Source: Flavobacterium aquicola | GTDB lineage: Bacteria > Bacteroidota > Bacteroidia > Flavobacteriales > Flavobacteriaceae | NCBI RefSeq assembly: GCF_003385115.1 | Contig: NZ_QUNI01000003.1 | Coordinates: 372,001 to 436,000, forward strand | Direction: 5' to 3' | DNA length: 64,000 nt | Part shown: in pieces, positions 17,679-25,684 of the stretch | How the letters are laid out: each line of letters starts with the position of its first letter | Position numbering within the stretch: the first letter of the stretch is position 1 | Notes under the pieces: model-generated | Told to the model about the DNA's origin: nothing | Database searches by the model: none | The model's input: only the letters and a program-made list of their open reading frames with translations | Made by a program: the position numbers and the translations under genes

Positions 17679-18242
17679 TTATTTAAAGTTTAAGTTAAAT
17701 TTCACAGTTAAGTCTTCACCTGTTTTTATTGTTCCAAGCATTGCTGTTGGAGATTTCATTCCAAACTGTTTGAAAGTTATCTTATTGGATCCCTGAAGTG
17801 AAACAACTCCATTTGCCACAGTTGATTTTACCTGTGTTTTTATTTCTTTTGCAACACCGGCTATAGTATAAGTACCAGTAAGATTCCAAGTGGTTTCGTT
17901 TACTTTTTCGGCAGACTTTAAAACATATTTAACGTCTTTATTTGCTTTTGTTTTTAATGCTTCATAAGCAACTTTGTCCATGCTTTTTTTTTCGCTTTTT
18001 ATTGTTTCGGCAGGAAGGGTAACTGATAAACTGGTAATCTTTTCTAATTTTGAATTAGTTATAGTTAAATTTGCTGTCCCAGTTGCTGTAGCTGATTTCA
18101 TTGTCCAGTCATGCATGGTTGAAGTTCCTGATACAGAAAAATTTGATGGTGCACTTAAAGTGTAATTTTTTTGGGCATTTGCAGTGAAGACCACTCCAAG
18201 CATTACAAGAACGGCTGAAATTTTTTTAAAAAGTGTTTTCAT
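17679..18242 (-). CDS. YceI family periplasmic protein, cassette A
   Basis: A 187-residue protein: signal peptide (residues 1-23, ending TANA) and a complete YceI domain with GTSTMHDWTMKSATATGTA, PAETIKSEKKSMDKVAYEAL and FGMKSPTAMLGTIKTGEDL. YceI proteins form an elongated lipocalin-like barrel that holds an isoprenoid chain. In the periplasm it could carry a lipid such as a quinone or polyprenol between membranes. First gene of the operon, upstream of the porin. Its paralogue at 20882 is highly similar. Confidence 0.9.
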   Translation of the reverse strand: MKTLFKKISAVLVMLGVVFTANAQKNYTLSAPSNFSVSGTSTMHDWTMKSATATGTANLTITNSKLEKITSLSVTLPAETIKSEKKSMDKVAYEALKTKANKDVKYVLKSAEKVNETTWNLTGTYTIAGVAKEIKTQVKSTVANGVVSLQGSNKITFKQFGMKSPTAMLGTIKTGEDLTVKFNLNFK

Positions 18243-18868
18243 GATTTTTTTTAAATATTAGTTAGTAATTGCGGTTAAAATATATTGGTTATATTATAAT
18301 TAAATTAACAAACAGATACGTTCATAAATATGAATGCAAGCTTAATCTTGTTAATGCAAATAAAGAAAATATTTTATTAATTGCATGCATCGGATATTAA
18401 TATCTTTTTTTTGAAAAAAAACATTCTATGTAACTATCGAAAATACTGATATTGCTTTAAGATATAGTTGCTCTTTTGTTATTAAAATGTAATTATATTA
18501 AATTTTAAAAATTAATTAAGATAATTTTCCTTCATGCATTTACTGAAAATACTTGTACTGTTTGTAGGTGTTTTTTGATTTGGGTAGAAACAAATTTAAT
18601 AAAAGTAATGATAAATATCATAGGGAAAATCAAATTAATTACATATTCACTGCTGTTTTAACAGTTTTCTGTCCTTTCATCGATACTTTTAAATATTTTT
18701 TTTATGCTGAAATTATAAAAACTAAAGGATTTTTAAATTTCTGAGCAGAGAATTTAAGGTAACTCTTTAACGTCTAAAAAAAAGGTTTTGAGACTTATTT
18801 AAAAACAAAAAACCTAATAAAAAACGCAGTGTTTTCTATTAGGTTTATATAAATGTGAAGTTACGAAA
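18243..18868. other. Intergenic region between the two YceI-porin cassettes
   Basis: About 630 very AT-rich bases. The right part holds the minus-strand terminator of cassette B (18797-18846). The left part must contain the promoter of cassette A, but I find no exact TAnnTTTG on the minus strand. I see no open frame and no tandem repeat. Confidence 0.55.
18797..18846 (-). terminator. Terminator of YceI-porin cassette B
   Basis: On the minus strand, stem AAACCTAATA/TATTAGGTTT (18837-18846 with 18810-18819) followed by TTTTGTTTTT, starting 23 bases after the stop of the 18869 gene. Confidence 0.8.
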
Positions 18869-19420
18869 TTACCCTTTGTGTAAATTAAAATGAATTATAA
18901 AATCATCTTTTACTTTAATGATACCGCCCATTTTTGTCGGAGGTTCAAGAGCAATATCTGAAAATTTAACTGCAACGCTTCCTTCAATTGATTCTTTATT
19001 GTTTTTCAGAACCATATTTTGAAAAGAAAGAGTTTTGTCAGTAATTCGAAAATTTAAGGTGCATTTGTAATTGATTCCAAATGGCTTTATGTTGGTTATA
19101 GTAACAACGCTTCTTGGATATTGGGTAGCTTTGACTGTGGTTTTTACATCTTTATTCATGATTCTGTTGCCACATTCAAAGTTATTCATTGAGATTTCAG
19201 ACTTCAGGCTGTTTTTGCTAGTGGAGTTCAAATAAATGGTATCTCTGTAAGCAAAGGAATTGGAACAATTGAATTTTCCCACTGTGGAATTTCCAAGGAT
19301 TTCTATTTCAAGTTTGTCAATAATTATGGTATTGGAATCAGTAAAAAAGTAAATGGGTCTAGCACTTCCCAGTATGAAGAAAAATGCTAAACCCATTATT
19401 ATATTAACTAATTGTTTCAT
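18869..19420 (-). CDS. YceI-like exported protein, cassette B third gene
   Basis: A 183-residue paralogue of the 15725 protein, with shared blocks LGNSTVGKF, NRIMNKDVKTTVKA, FRITDKTLSFQN and LEPPTKMGGIIKVKDDF. The leader MKQLVNIIMGLAFFFILGSA is a signal peptide. The same three cysteines are kept (KFNC, NFEC, NYKC) but the extra CxC cysteine of the cassette A copy is absent. It follows the porin by 23 bp. Overall strand pattern suggests a divergent YceI barrel; function unknown. Confidence 0.65.
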   Translation of the reverse strand: MKQLVNIIMGLAFFFILGSARPIYFFTDSNTIIIDKLEIEILGNSTVGKFNCSNSFAYRDTIYLNSTSKNSLKSEISMNNFECGNRIMNKDVKTTVKATQYPRSVVTITNIKPFGINYKCTLNFRITDKTLSFQNMVLKNNKESIEGSVAVKFSDIALEPPTKMGGIIKVKDDFIIHFNLHKG

Positions 19421-19443
19421 CTTTTTAAGAATGAAATGCCGTA

Positions 19444-20871
19444 TTAGAATGAAATTGCTGCTTCAAATACTAAACCGTTGAATTTACCACCGTAAAAGTT
19501 ATTCACGTATGCAGCATTAGTAGCACTTTGGACTCCTGAAAATTGGGAGTAATCTTTATAGTTTTGGCTAACATAATTTAATTTTGCTACAATGTTTTTA
19601 GTCATGAACCAGCCAATACTTGACTCAAATCTGTCTACAGTAACTTCTTTTGCATCAGCATTAGACAATTTTCCAGATACGGTATTGTATTTTCCGCCGA
19701 TATAAAACTGTTCTTTTTTTCCAAATCTGTACACAAGATCTGCAGCATACTGGGTAACAGTACGTTTGTCATCAACACCAGCTTTGTCACCTCCTGAAGC
19801 GAATTCGGCAGTTCCAAAGAATTCAAGACCTTGGTATTTTACAAATGGGTTAATCATGTATGAAGTAGCCCAGTTTTTAAAGCTAGGGTCAAAGGTAGCT
19901 TCTGGTGTAGATTTTGAATTGTAATTAGCAGGAGCAGTGTGTAAATCAGATGGTTTAGTAGAGGCAGGATTAACATAAATTGGATTATTATAAGCTTTAT
20001 TGTTCAATACTCCCCAAAAACCAAATCCTGATCTAGATGAAGAATATAAGTTTGAGTTGCCTAAGTTTGCATTGTGATATAATGAACCTGTAAGTCTTAC
20101 TCTCAAATCTTTGTTAAGCTGTTTGTCATAACCTAATTTAGCCAGAACTGTAGGGCTTACTACAGTATTTGCTCCTGGAGCGGCTGGGTACATTACTTCC
20201 TGAGTTCCCTGATTCAAATTTCCATTTGTAGCACCTAACATACTTACCAGTCCATTTCTGTTATAATATACTTCGATACCCATTTCGGTTGTAAAGGCAT
20301 TCATGATGTTGTTTCCTACGAATGCATTTCTAAGAGTACTTCCGTTATCAGAACTTTTAAAGTGGGCATCACCGTAGTTGTTCTCCATTTGCCCGATTTT
20401 AATTGTAGCATATTTCATGATGTCAGCAAGGAAATCTTTTTTGATGAAGTCCAGCTTGTCAATTTGTAAATAACCTCCTCTTGCATACGTTTCATTGTGG
20501 TGTCTTGATGCTAAGTAAATATCTAGATTTACTCTTACCCCGTCAAACAATTGTGCTGCAATAGTCATATCAGCTGCTGGAAGCACGAAATTGTTTTCAG
20601 TATTCATTAATTGGTAACCTGTAATATTTGAAGGTTCACCAAAACTGTTAGGCTGGTCATTGAATGAATTTATTGCCTGGAAATCCATATTGAATGCACC
20701 TCCCAGATCAACGCTGAGTCCTTTAAATTCTCTGTCATCTTTTTGTACATCAAAAACGTTGATTCCATCTTTGCTTCTTGAAATTTGATTTTGCATATCG
20801 CCAAAGGTTACTTGGGCATTTGCAGCGGTCATAGATAATAAACCTGCTGCTAAGAGATAAATTTTTCTCAT
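19444..20871 (-). CDS. Outer-membrane porin-like beta-barrel protein, cassette B
   Basis: A 475-residue paralogue of the 16281 porin with the same signal peptide type (ending AANAQ), the same blocks (ATIKIGQMENNYGDAHF, LYSSSRSGFGFWG at the variable region) and the same C-terminal aromatic end (VFEAAISF). The largest differences are in a serine-, asparagine- and proline-rich stretch around residues 285-325, probably a surface loop. The two porins would present different loops on the same barrel. Ten bases separate it from the upstream YceI gene. Confidence 0.8.
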   Translation of the reverse strand: MRKIYLLAAGLLSMTAANAQVTFGDMQNQISRSKDGINVFDVQKDDREFKGLSVDLGGAFNMDFQAINSFNDQPNSFGEPSNITGYQLMNTENNFVLPAADMTIAAQLFDGVRVNLDIYLASRHHNETYARGGYLQIDKLDFIKKDFLADIMKYATIKIGQMENNYGDAHFKSSDNGSTLRNAFVGNNIMNAFTTEMGIEVYYNRNGLVSMLGATNGNLNQGTQEVMYPAAPGANTVVSPTVLAKLGYDKQLNKDLRVRLTGSLYHNANLGNSNLYSSSRSGFGFWGVLNNKAYNNPIYVNPASTKPSDLHTAPANYNSKSTPEATFDPSFKNWATSYMINPFVKYQGLEFFGTAEFASGGDKAGVDDKRTVTQYAADLVYRFGKKEQFYIGGKYNTVSGKLSNADAKEVTVDRFESSIGWFMTKNIVAKLNYVSQNYKDYSQFSGVQSATNAAYVNNFYGGKFNGLVFEAAISF

Positions 20872-20881
20872 GATAGTGGTA

Positions 20882-21445
20882 TTAGTTAAAGTTTAAATTG
20901 AATTTTATTGTTAAGTCTTCTCCTGTTTTTATTGCTCCAAACATGGCAGTCGGAGATTTCATGCCAAATTCGGTAAATGTTATTTTATTTGACCCCTGTA
21001 GATTTACGACACCATTTGTAACGGCGGTTTTTATTTGCGTTTTTAGTACTTTGCTTACTCCTGCAATTGTGTAAGTTCCAGTAAGATTCCAAGTGGTTTC
21101 ATTTACTTTTTCTGCAGATTTTAAAACATATTTGATGTTTTTAAATTTGTCTGTTTTTAAAGTTTCATAAGCTACCTTGTCCATGCTTTTTTTCTCGCTT
21201 TTTACAGTTTCAGCAGGAAGCGTTATGTCAATGCTGTTAATGTCTGTTAATTTAGAATCGGTTACCGTAAGATTCGCCGTTCCTGTTCTTGAAGCTGATT
21301 TCATTTCCCAGTCATGCATTGTTGATGTTCCTAGTACTGAAAAATTTGTTTTTACGTCTAAAGTGTAGCTTTTTTGAGCATTTGCTGATAAGACTATTGC
21401 AAATAATGCAATTGAAGCAGTGATGGTTTTAAGTGTTGATTTCAT
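20882..21445 (-). CDS. YceI family periplasmic protein, cassette B
   Basis: A 187-residue YceI protein, the same length as the cassette A copy, with signal peptide ending SANA and the domain motifs GTSTMHDWEMKSASRTGTA, PAETVKSEKKSMDKVAYETL and FGMKSPTAMFGAIKTGEDL. Predicted to bind an isoprenoid lipid in the periplasm. First gene of its operon; a minus-strand -7 element lies upstream at 21530. Confidence 0.9.
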   Translation of the reverse strand: MKSTLKTITASIALFAIVLSANAQKSYTLDVKTNFSVLGTSTMHDWEMKSASRTGTANLTVTDSKLTDINSIDITLPAETVKSEKKSMDKVAYETLKTDKFKNIKYVLKSAEKVNETTWNLTGTYTIAGVSKVLKTQIKTAVTNGVVNLQGSNKITFTEFGMKSPTAMFGAIKTGEDLTIKFNLNFN

Positions 21446-21529
21446 AACTTTTTTTTAAAATAATTGTAATAAAACATTTCTGTGACATCTGGATTTTTAT
21501 TTCAAAATCTTTCTTTGTTTTTACTTGTA

Positions 21530-21537
21530 CAAATGTA
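21530..21537 (-). promoter_or_regulatory. -7 element of YceI-porin cassette B
   Basis: Reads TACATTTG on the minus strand, an exact TAnnTTTG, placing the transcription start near 21524 and leaving a leader of about 79 bases before the ATG at 21445. Confidence 0.45.
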
Positions 21538-22013
21538 TTATGGATTAAAAACTGATGATATGATAAAAATCATGTAAATTCAACTATAAAAATTATACAT
21601 TTCTTAACATTCAGAGGTGAATTTTGGACTATATCGTTTTCTTTATTATTATTATCACTGTTTTTATTAACAGTAAATAATGTTAAAGTGCTGTATATAA
21701 GGGAGTTTAAGGTCTTTAAGTGTGTTTCGAATAACAGATAAATTCCTCTTTTAAAGGGCGTTTATTTTTGTTCTCAAATTTTTAATTTTTTTTGCTTTTG
21801 CTGCCAAATTGTCTTGTATTTCCTGCATGTCTTTTCAAGAAAAACAAAGTCAATGTTTTTTTAACATATTAAACTGGTTGTGTGACTTTTTGAGATGAAA
21901 GATTTCAATTAAAATTTTGAGATATTTTAATTAAACTAAAGAAAAGACAGAGTCTGTTTGAATCACATTATTTAAAATTCAGTTATCAAAACAGCTATTC
22001 AATAAATAGTCAC

Positions 22014-22021
22014 TAAATTTG
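22014..22021 (+). promoter_or_regulatory. -7 element immediately before rlmN
   Basis: TAAATTTG, an exact TAnnTTTG, ends only four bases before the ATG at 22026. If used, the transcript would begin at or very near the start codon. No good -33 TTTG is seen. Confidence 0.4.
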
Positions 22022-22025
22022 CGCC

Positions 22026-23069
22026 ATGCAAATTGAGAAAAAAGACATACGGGCATTATCAAAAGACCAGCTGAGGGATTTTTTTGTATCCAATGGAGAT
22101 AAAGCATTCCGAGGCAATCAAGTCTATGAGTGGCTGTGGAGTAAAGGTGCACACAGTTTCGAGGACATGAGCAATGTTTCCAAGCAGACACGTTCTATGC
22201 TGGAGAATAACTTTGTTATTAATCATATCAAAGTGGATACAATGCAGCGCAGTGAAGATGGCACAGTGAAAAATGCTGTCCGCCTCCATGACGGTTTAGT
22301 GGTAGAAAGCGTTTTGATTCCTACTCAAACCAGAACAACGGCTTGTGTATCGAGTCAGGTGGGCTGTAGTCTGGACTGTAATTTTTGCGCTACTGCAAGG
22401 TTAAAGCGTATGCGTAATTTAGAACCCGCCGAAATTTATGATCAGGTTATTGCGATAGATAAAGAAAGCAGACTGTATTACAATCATCCATTGTCGAATA
22501 TTGTTTTTATGGGAATGGGTGAACCGCTCATGAACTACAATAACGTTTTGAAAGCGATTGAAATGATTACCTCGTCAGAAGGTTTGGGAATGTCTCCAAA
22601 ACGAATTATGGTTTCGACTTCGGGTATTCCTAAAATGATAAAAAAAATGGCAGATGATGAAGTGAAATTCAAATTAGCAGTTTCTCTTCATTCGGCAATT
22701 GATGAAATCCGATCCAGAATTATGCCTTTCAGCCAAAATTTCCCTTTAGCAGATTTGCGTGAAGCATTAGAATATTGGTACCGAAAAACAAAATGCAAAA
22801 TATCGTATGAATATGTAGTCTGGAAAGGAATCAATGACGACAAAGCTTCGATAGATGCCTTGGTAAAGTTCTGCAAATATGTTCCCTGCAAAGTCAATCT
22901 GATTGAGTATAATCCAATTGATGACGGAGAATTTCAGCAGGCTTCTGAAGAAACTATAAATGCTTATATAAAAGCACTGGAATCTATTGGGGTAGTTGTA
23001 AAAGTAAGAAGAAGCCGAGGTAAGGATATTGATGCAGCCTGTGGACAATTGGCTAATAAAGAGGCTTAG
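22026..23069 (+). CDS. rlmN: 23S rRNA (adenine2503-C2)-methyltransferase RlmN
   Basis: A 347-residue radical SAM enzyme. The cluster-binding motif CxxxCxxC is at Cys114, Cys118 and Cys121 (GCSLDCNFCATARL), and the C-terminal conserved cysteine is Cys339 (DAACGQLA), which in the E. coli enzyme becomes methylated during catalysis. It methylates C2 of A2503 in 23S rRNA and A37 in some tRNAs. Length and motifs are standard; Cfr-type resistance enzymes share the fold but the sequence context fits housekeeping RlmN. Monocistronic, with a -7 box almost at the start codon. Confidence 0.93.
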   Translation: MQIEKKDIRALSKDQLRDFFVSNGDKAFRGNQVYEWLWSKGAHSFEDMSNVSKQTRSMLENNFVINHIKVDTMQRSEDGTVKNAVRLHDGLVVESVLIPTQTRTTACVSSQVGCSLDCNFCATARLKRMRNLEPAEIYDQVIAIDKESRLYYNHPLSNIVFMGMGEPLMNYNNVLKAIEMITSSEGLGMSPKRIMVSTSGIPKMIKKMADDEVKFKLAVSLHSAIDEIRSRIMPFSQNFPLADLREALEYWYRKTKCKISYEYVVWKGINDDKASIDALVKFCKYVPCKVNLIEYNPIDDGEFQQASEETINAYIKALESIGVVVKVRRSRGKDIDAACGQLANKEA

Positions 23070-23172
23070 GAAATACAATAGTGAAATATTAAAAAAAGGA
23101 TTGAAAAGAACATAAGAACTCTTTTTGATCCTTTTTGATTTTAATTTTTTTAATGTTTTTATTTTAAAATAG

Positions 23173-23180
23173 TATATTTG
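23173..23180 (+). promoter_or_regulatory. -7 element of the polyprenyl synthase gene
   Basis: TATATTTG, an exact TAnnTTTG, eight bases before the ATG at 23189. The predicted leader is therefore only a few bases long. Confidence 0.5.
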
Positions 23181-23188
23181 GAATCTAA

Positions 23189-24166
23189 ATGAATATTACC
23201 ACACAAATAAAGCAGCCAATAGTTAACGAAATGGAACTTTTCGAGAAAAAGTTCTACGAATCGATGACCTCCAAAGTGGCGCTGTTAAACCGCATTACTT
23301 ACTACATTGTCAATAGAAAAGGAAAACAAATGAGACCTATGTTTGTTTTTCTGATGGCAAAAATGGTTTCAGAAGGTGATGTTAATGAAAGAACTTATAG
23401 AGGTGCTTGTGTAATAGAATTAATTCACACGGCAACATTAGTTCATGACGATGTAGTGGATGACAGTAACCGCCGTAGAGGATTTTTCTCTATTAATGCA
23501 CTTTGGAAAAACAAAATCGCTGTATTAGTTGGTGATTATTTATTGTCTAAAGGATTACTGCTTTCGATAGATCATGGTGATTTCGATTTGTTGAAAATTA
23601 TTTCGGTAGCGGTTAGAGAAATGAGTGAAGGCGAATTACTTCAAATTGAAAAAGCCCGAAGACTTGATATCACAGAAGATGTTTATTATGAAATCATCCG
23701 AAAAAAAACGGCTACACTTATTGCTGCCTGCTGTGCTCTTGGCGCACGGTCTGTTGCGGAGGATGATGTTCAGGTAGAGAACATGAGGAAATTTGGTGAA
23801 CTTATTGGAATGGCATTTCAGATAAAAGACGACTTATTCGATTACTCTGAAGAAGCTATTGGTAAGCCAACCGGAATCGATATCAAAGAACAAAAAATGA
23901 CACTGCCTCTTATTCATGTTCTTAATAATTGTACTCCAAAAGAAAAAAGCTGGCTTATCAACTCGATAAAAAATCACAATAAGGATAAAAAAAGAGTCAA
24001 AGAAGTGATTGCTTTTGTAAAAAACAATAATGGTTTGGCTTACGCCGAAAATAAAATGGTAGAATTTCAGCAGGAAGCACTACAATTGCTGAACGATTAT
24101 CCCGAATCCGACTATAAAGCGGCGCTTATTCTAATGGTTAACTACGTTATTGAAAGAAAGAAATAG
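23189..24166 (+). CDS. Polyprenyl diphosphate synthase (octaprenyl/heptaprenyl type)
   Basis: A 325-residue trans-isoprenyl diphosphate synthase. The first aspartate-rich motif DDVVDD starts at residue 87 (HDDVVDDSNRRRG) and the second, DDLFDYSEE, at 214. Such enzymes extend farnesyl or geranyl diphosphate with isopentenyl diphosphate to make the side chain of menaquinone. Bulky residues just before the first motif (IHTATLV) set chain length, so product length cannot be read confidently. The gene lies alone between rlmN and the sigma-factor module. Confidence 0.88.
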   Translation: MNITTQIKQPIVNEMELFEKKFYESMTSKVALLNRITYYIVNRKGKQMRPMFVFLMAKMVSEGDVNERTYRGACVIELIHTATLVHDDVVDDSNRRRGFFSINALWKNKIAVLVGDYLLSKGLLLSIDHGDFDLLKIISVAVREMSEGELLQIEKARRLDITEDVYYEIIRKKTATLIAACCALGARSVAEDDVQVENMRKFGELIGMAFQIKDDLFDYSEEAIGKPTGIDIKEQKMTLPLIHVLNNCTPKEKSWLINSIKNHNKDKKRVKEVIAFVKNNNGLAYAENKMVEFQQEALQLLNDYPESDYKAALILMVNYVIERKK

Positions 24167-24213
24167 TTTTTAATATCAATATTAAAAACCAATTTCAATA
24201 TCAAAATGCAATA

Positions 24214-24308
24214 GCAATTTCAAAAATTAATTACTATTGAGTTTTAATTTTTTATTGCCATTACTGGTGTAATTGCTATTTTCATTGCCATTGATTTTTT
24301 GAAATTGC
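24214..24308. repeat. Inverted repeat in a low-complexity spacer
   Basis: GCAATTTCAAAAA at 24214-24226 is perfectly complementary to 24296-24308. The sequence between is a run of CAATT- and ATTGCC-like words on a degenerate 8-10-base period, similar in kind to the other octamer arrays of the window. May serve as a transcription terminator for the polyprenyl synthase gene. Confidence 0.5.
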
Positions 24309-24383
24309 AATTTTTTTTTAAACCCATGCAACCTTTTTGGGTTGATTCTCGTCTATACTTATAGAAACACTTTTTAAACGATT

Positions 24384-24944
24384 TTGAAGGTAATTAATTT
24401 ACATCAGGAAGAAAATGAAATAATTGCATTGGCTGTCAAAAACAACCGACAGGCACAACAATTGATTTATTCCAAATACTCGCCAAAGATGTTAAGTGTG
24501 TGCCGGCAGTATATTAAGGATTTACAATTGGCCGAAGATGTTATGATTACCGCTTTCATGAAAGTGTTCGTCAATTTAGGGAAGTTTGAACACAAAGGAA
24601 GTTTCGAAGGCTGGATTAGAAGAACAATGATTAATGAGTGCATTTCATTTATTAGGGTTCAAAAAAAGGTTCATTTTATAGAAGATTCAGTTGGTTTTGA
24701 AGAAGCAGATAATGAAACAGATATTCAGTTTTCTACCGAAGATATTCAAAGTTTAATAGACAGCTTGCCAGAAGGTTATAGAATAGTCTTTAATTTATTT
24801 GTCATAGAAGGGTATAAGCACAAAGAAATTGCTGATATACTGGGAATTAATGAAGGAACTTCAAAATCTCAGTTTGCCCATGCGAGAAAGATGTTGCAGG
24901 AACAGATTAATAAGTTAAAAAATTATTGTTATGGAACCGAATAA
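24384..24944 (+). CDS. ECF-type RNA polymerase sigma factor
   Basis: A 186-residue sigma-70 family protein with region 2 (IYSKYSPKMLSVCRQYIKD, LAEDVMITAFMKVF, GSFEGWIRRTMINECISF) and region 4 (LPEGYRIVFNLFVIEGYKHKEIADILG, TSKSQFAHARKML). The only start compatible with the conserved N terminus (KVINLHQEENEI) is TTG at 24384. It overlaps the next gene by 14 nt. The order sigma factor, single-span protein, outer-membrane protein is common in flavobacteria and suggests envelope-stress or surface regulation, but targets are unknown. Confidence 0.85.
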   Translation: MKVINLHQEENEIIALAVKNNRQAQQLIYSKYSPKMLSVCRQYIKDLQLAEDVMITAFMKVFVNLGKFEHKGSFEGWIRRTMINECISFIRVQKKVHFIEDSVGFEEADNETDIQFSTEDIQSLIDSLPEGYRIVFNLFVIEGYKHKEIADILGINEGTSKSQFAHARKMLQEQINKLKNYCYGTE

Positions 24945-25647
24945 AATTGAAAAAGAATTCAAGGAGCAATTAAATTCTCGGAAAATAAAACCTTCAGAAA
25001 TGGCGTGGGACAAATTAGAAGCACTGCTTGATGCTACAGATGAGAAACCAAAACGCAATTTTAGATGGCTTTATGCAGCAGCAGGTGTTTTAGGGTTTTT
25101 ATTGGTTAGTACGGTTTATTTTAATCGTTTTGAAAGCGTAAAAGTGAATAAGGATTTGCCAATAGTTCTTGAACAAAAAACAGATGTAAATCATTTAGAG
25201 GAACTGAATGTAATCAGCAAAAGCGTTTTGCATGAGAAAATTCAAAAAAAACTAACGAAGAAACAAACAGTTGTGGCTTCTAATAACGCGCCTAAAAAAC
25301 AGCTTAATGAACTCAAAAATAAAGAAGAACTTCCAGTTATCAATAATTTAAATGAAGATAGTGCTATGGTTAATTCTTCTGAAGACAAGAATTACCAGCC
25401 GACAGCCAAAAATAAATACATTTCAGCTGAACAATTATTAGCAGAAGTCAGTAATACTAAATTTGAAGCAAAAGTTACGAACGAAACTATTGAAACCAGA
25501 AAAGCTATTTCTGTAAATCCAAATGATCTATTGCTGAATGCTGAAACTGAATTAAATCAATCTTACAGAGAATCAGCTTTGGACAGATTTAATAAAAAAT
25601 TAAATGCAGTAAAAACTGTTTTAGTTAATAGGAATTACGAAAAATAA
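24931..25647 (+). CDS. Single-span membrane protein, probable anti-sigma factor
   Basis: A 238-residue protein starting within the sigma gene. An N-terminal cytoplasmic segment (KEFKEQLNSRKIKPSEMAWDKLEALLD) is followed by one membrane helix at about residues 45-62 (LYAAAGVLGFLLVSTVYF) and a periplasmic, lysine- and asparagine-rich tail. This is the usual layout of anti-sigma factors lacking a zinc finger in Bacteroidota. Identification rests on position and topology because the sequence itself has no diagnostic motif. Confidence 0.6.
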   Translation: MEPNKIEKEFKEQLNSRKIKPSEMAWDKLEALLDATDEKPKRNFRWLYAAAGVLGFLLVSTVYFNRFESVKVNKDLPIVLEQKTDVNHLEELNVISKSVLHEKIQKKLTKKQTVVASNNAPKKQLNELKNKEELPVINNLNEDSAMVNSSEDKNYQPTAKNKYISAEQLLAEVSNTKFEAKVTNETIETRKAISVNPNDLLLNAETELNQSYRESALDRFNKKLNAVKTVLVNRNYEK

Positions 25648-25658
25648 ATCAAAATCGT

Positions 25659-25680
25659 CAATCATCAATCAAAAAACGAA
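25659..25680 (+). repeat. 22-bp exact repeat, copy 1
   Basis: Begins CAATCATCAATC and ends AAACGAA, four bases before the ATG at 25685. The identical 22 bases occur at 58537-58558 in the rpe-rpoD spacer. Confidence 0.8.
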
Positions 25681-25684
25681 AATC

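Larger units (their letters stand above)
21446..22025. other. Intergenic region between cassette B and rlmN
   Basis: About 580 AT-rich bases separating divergent transcription units. It holds the cassette B -7 element (21530-21537, minus) and the rlmN -7 element (22014-22021, plus). Nothing else is recognisable. Confidence 0.6.
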
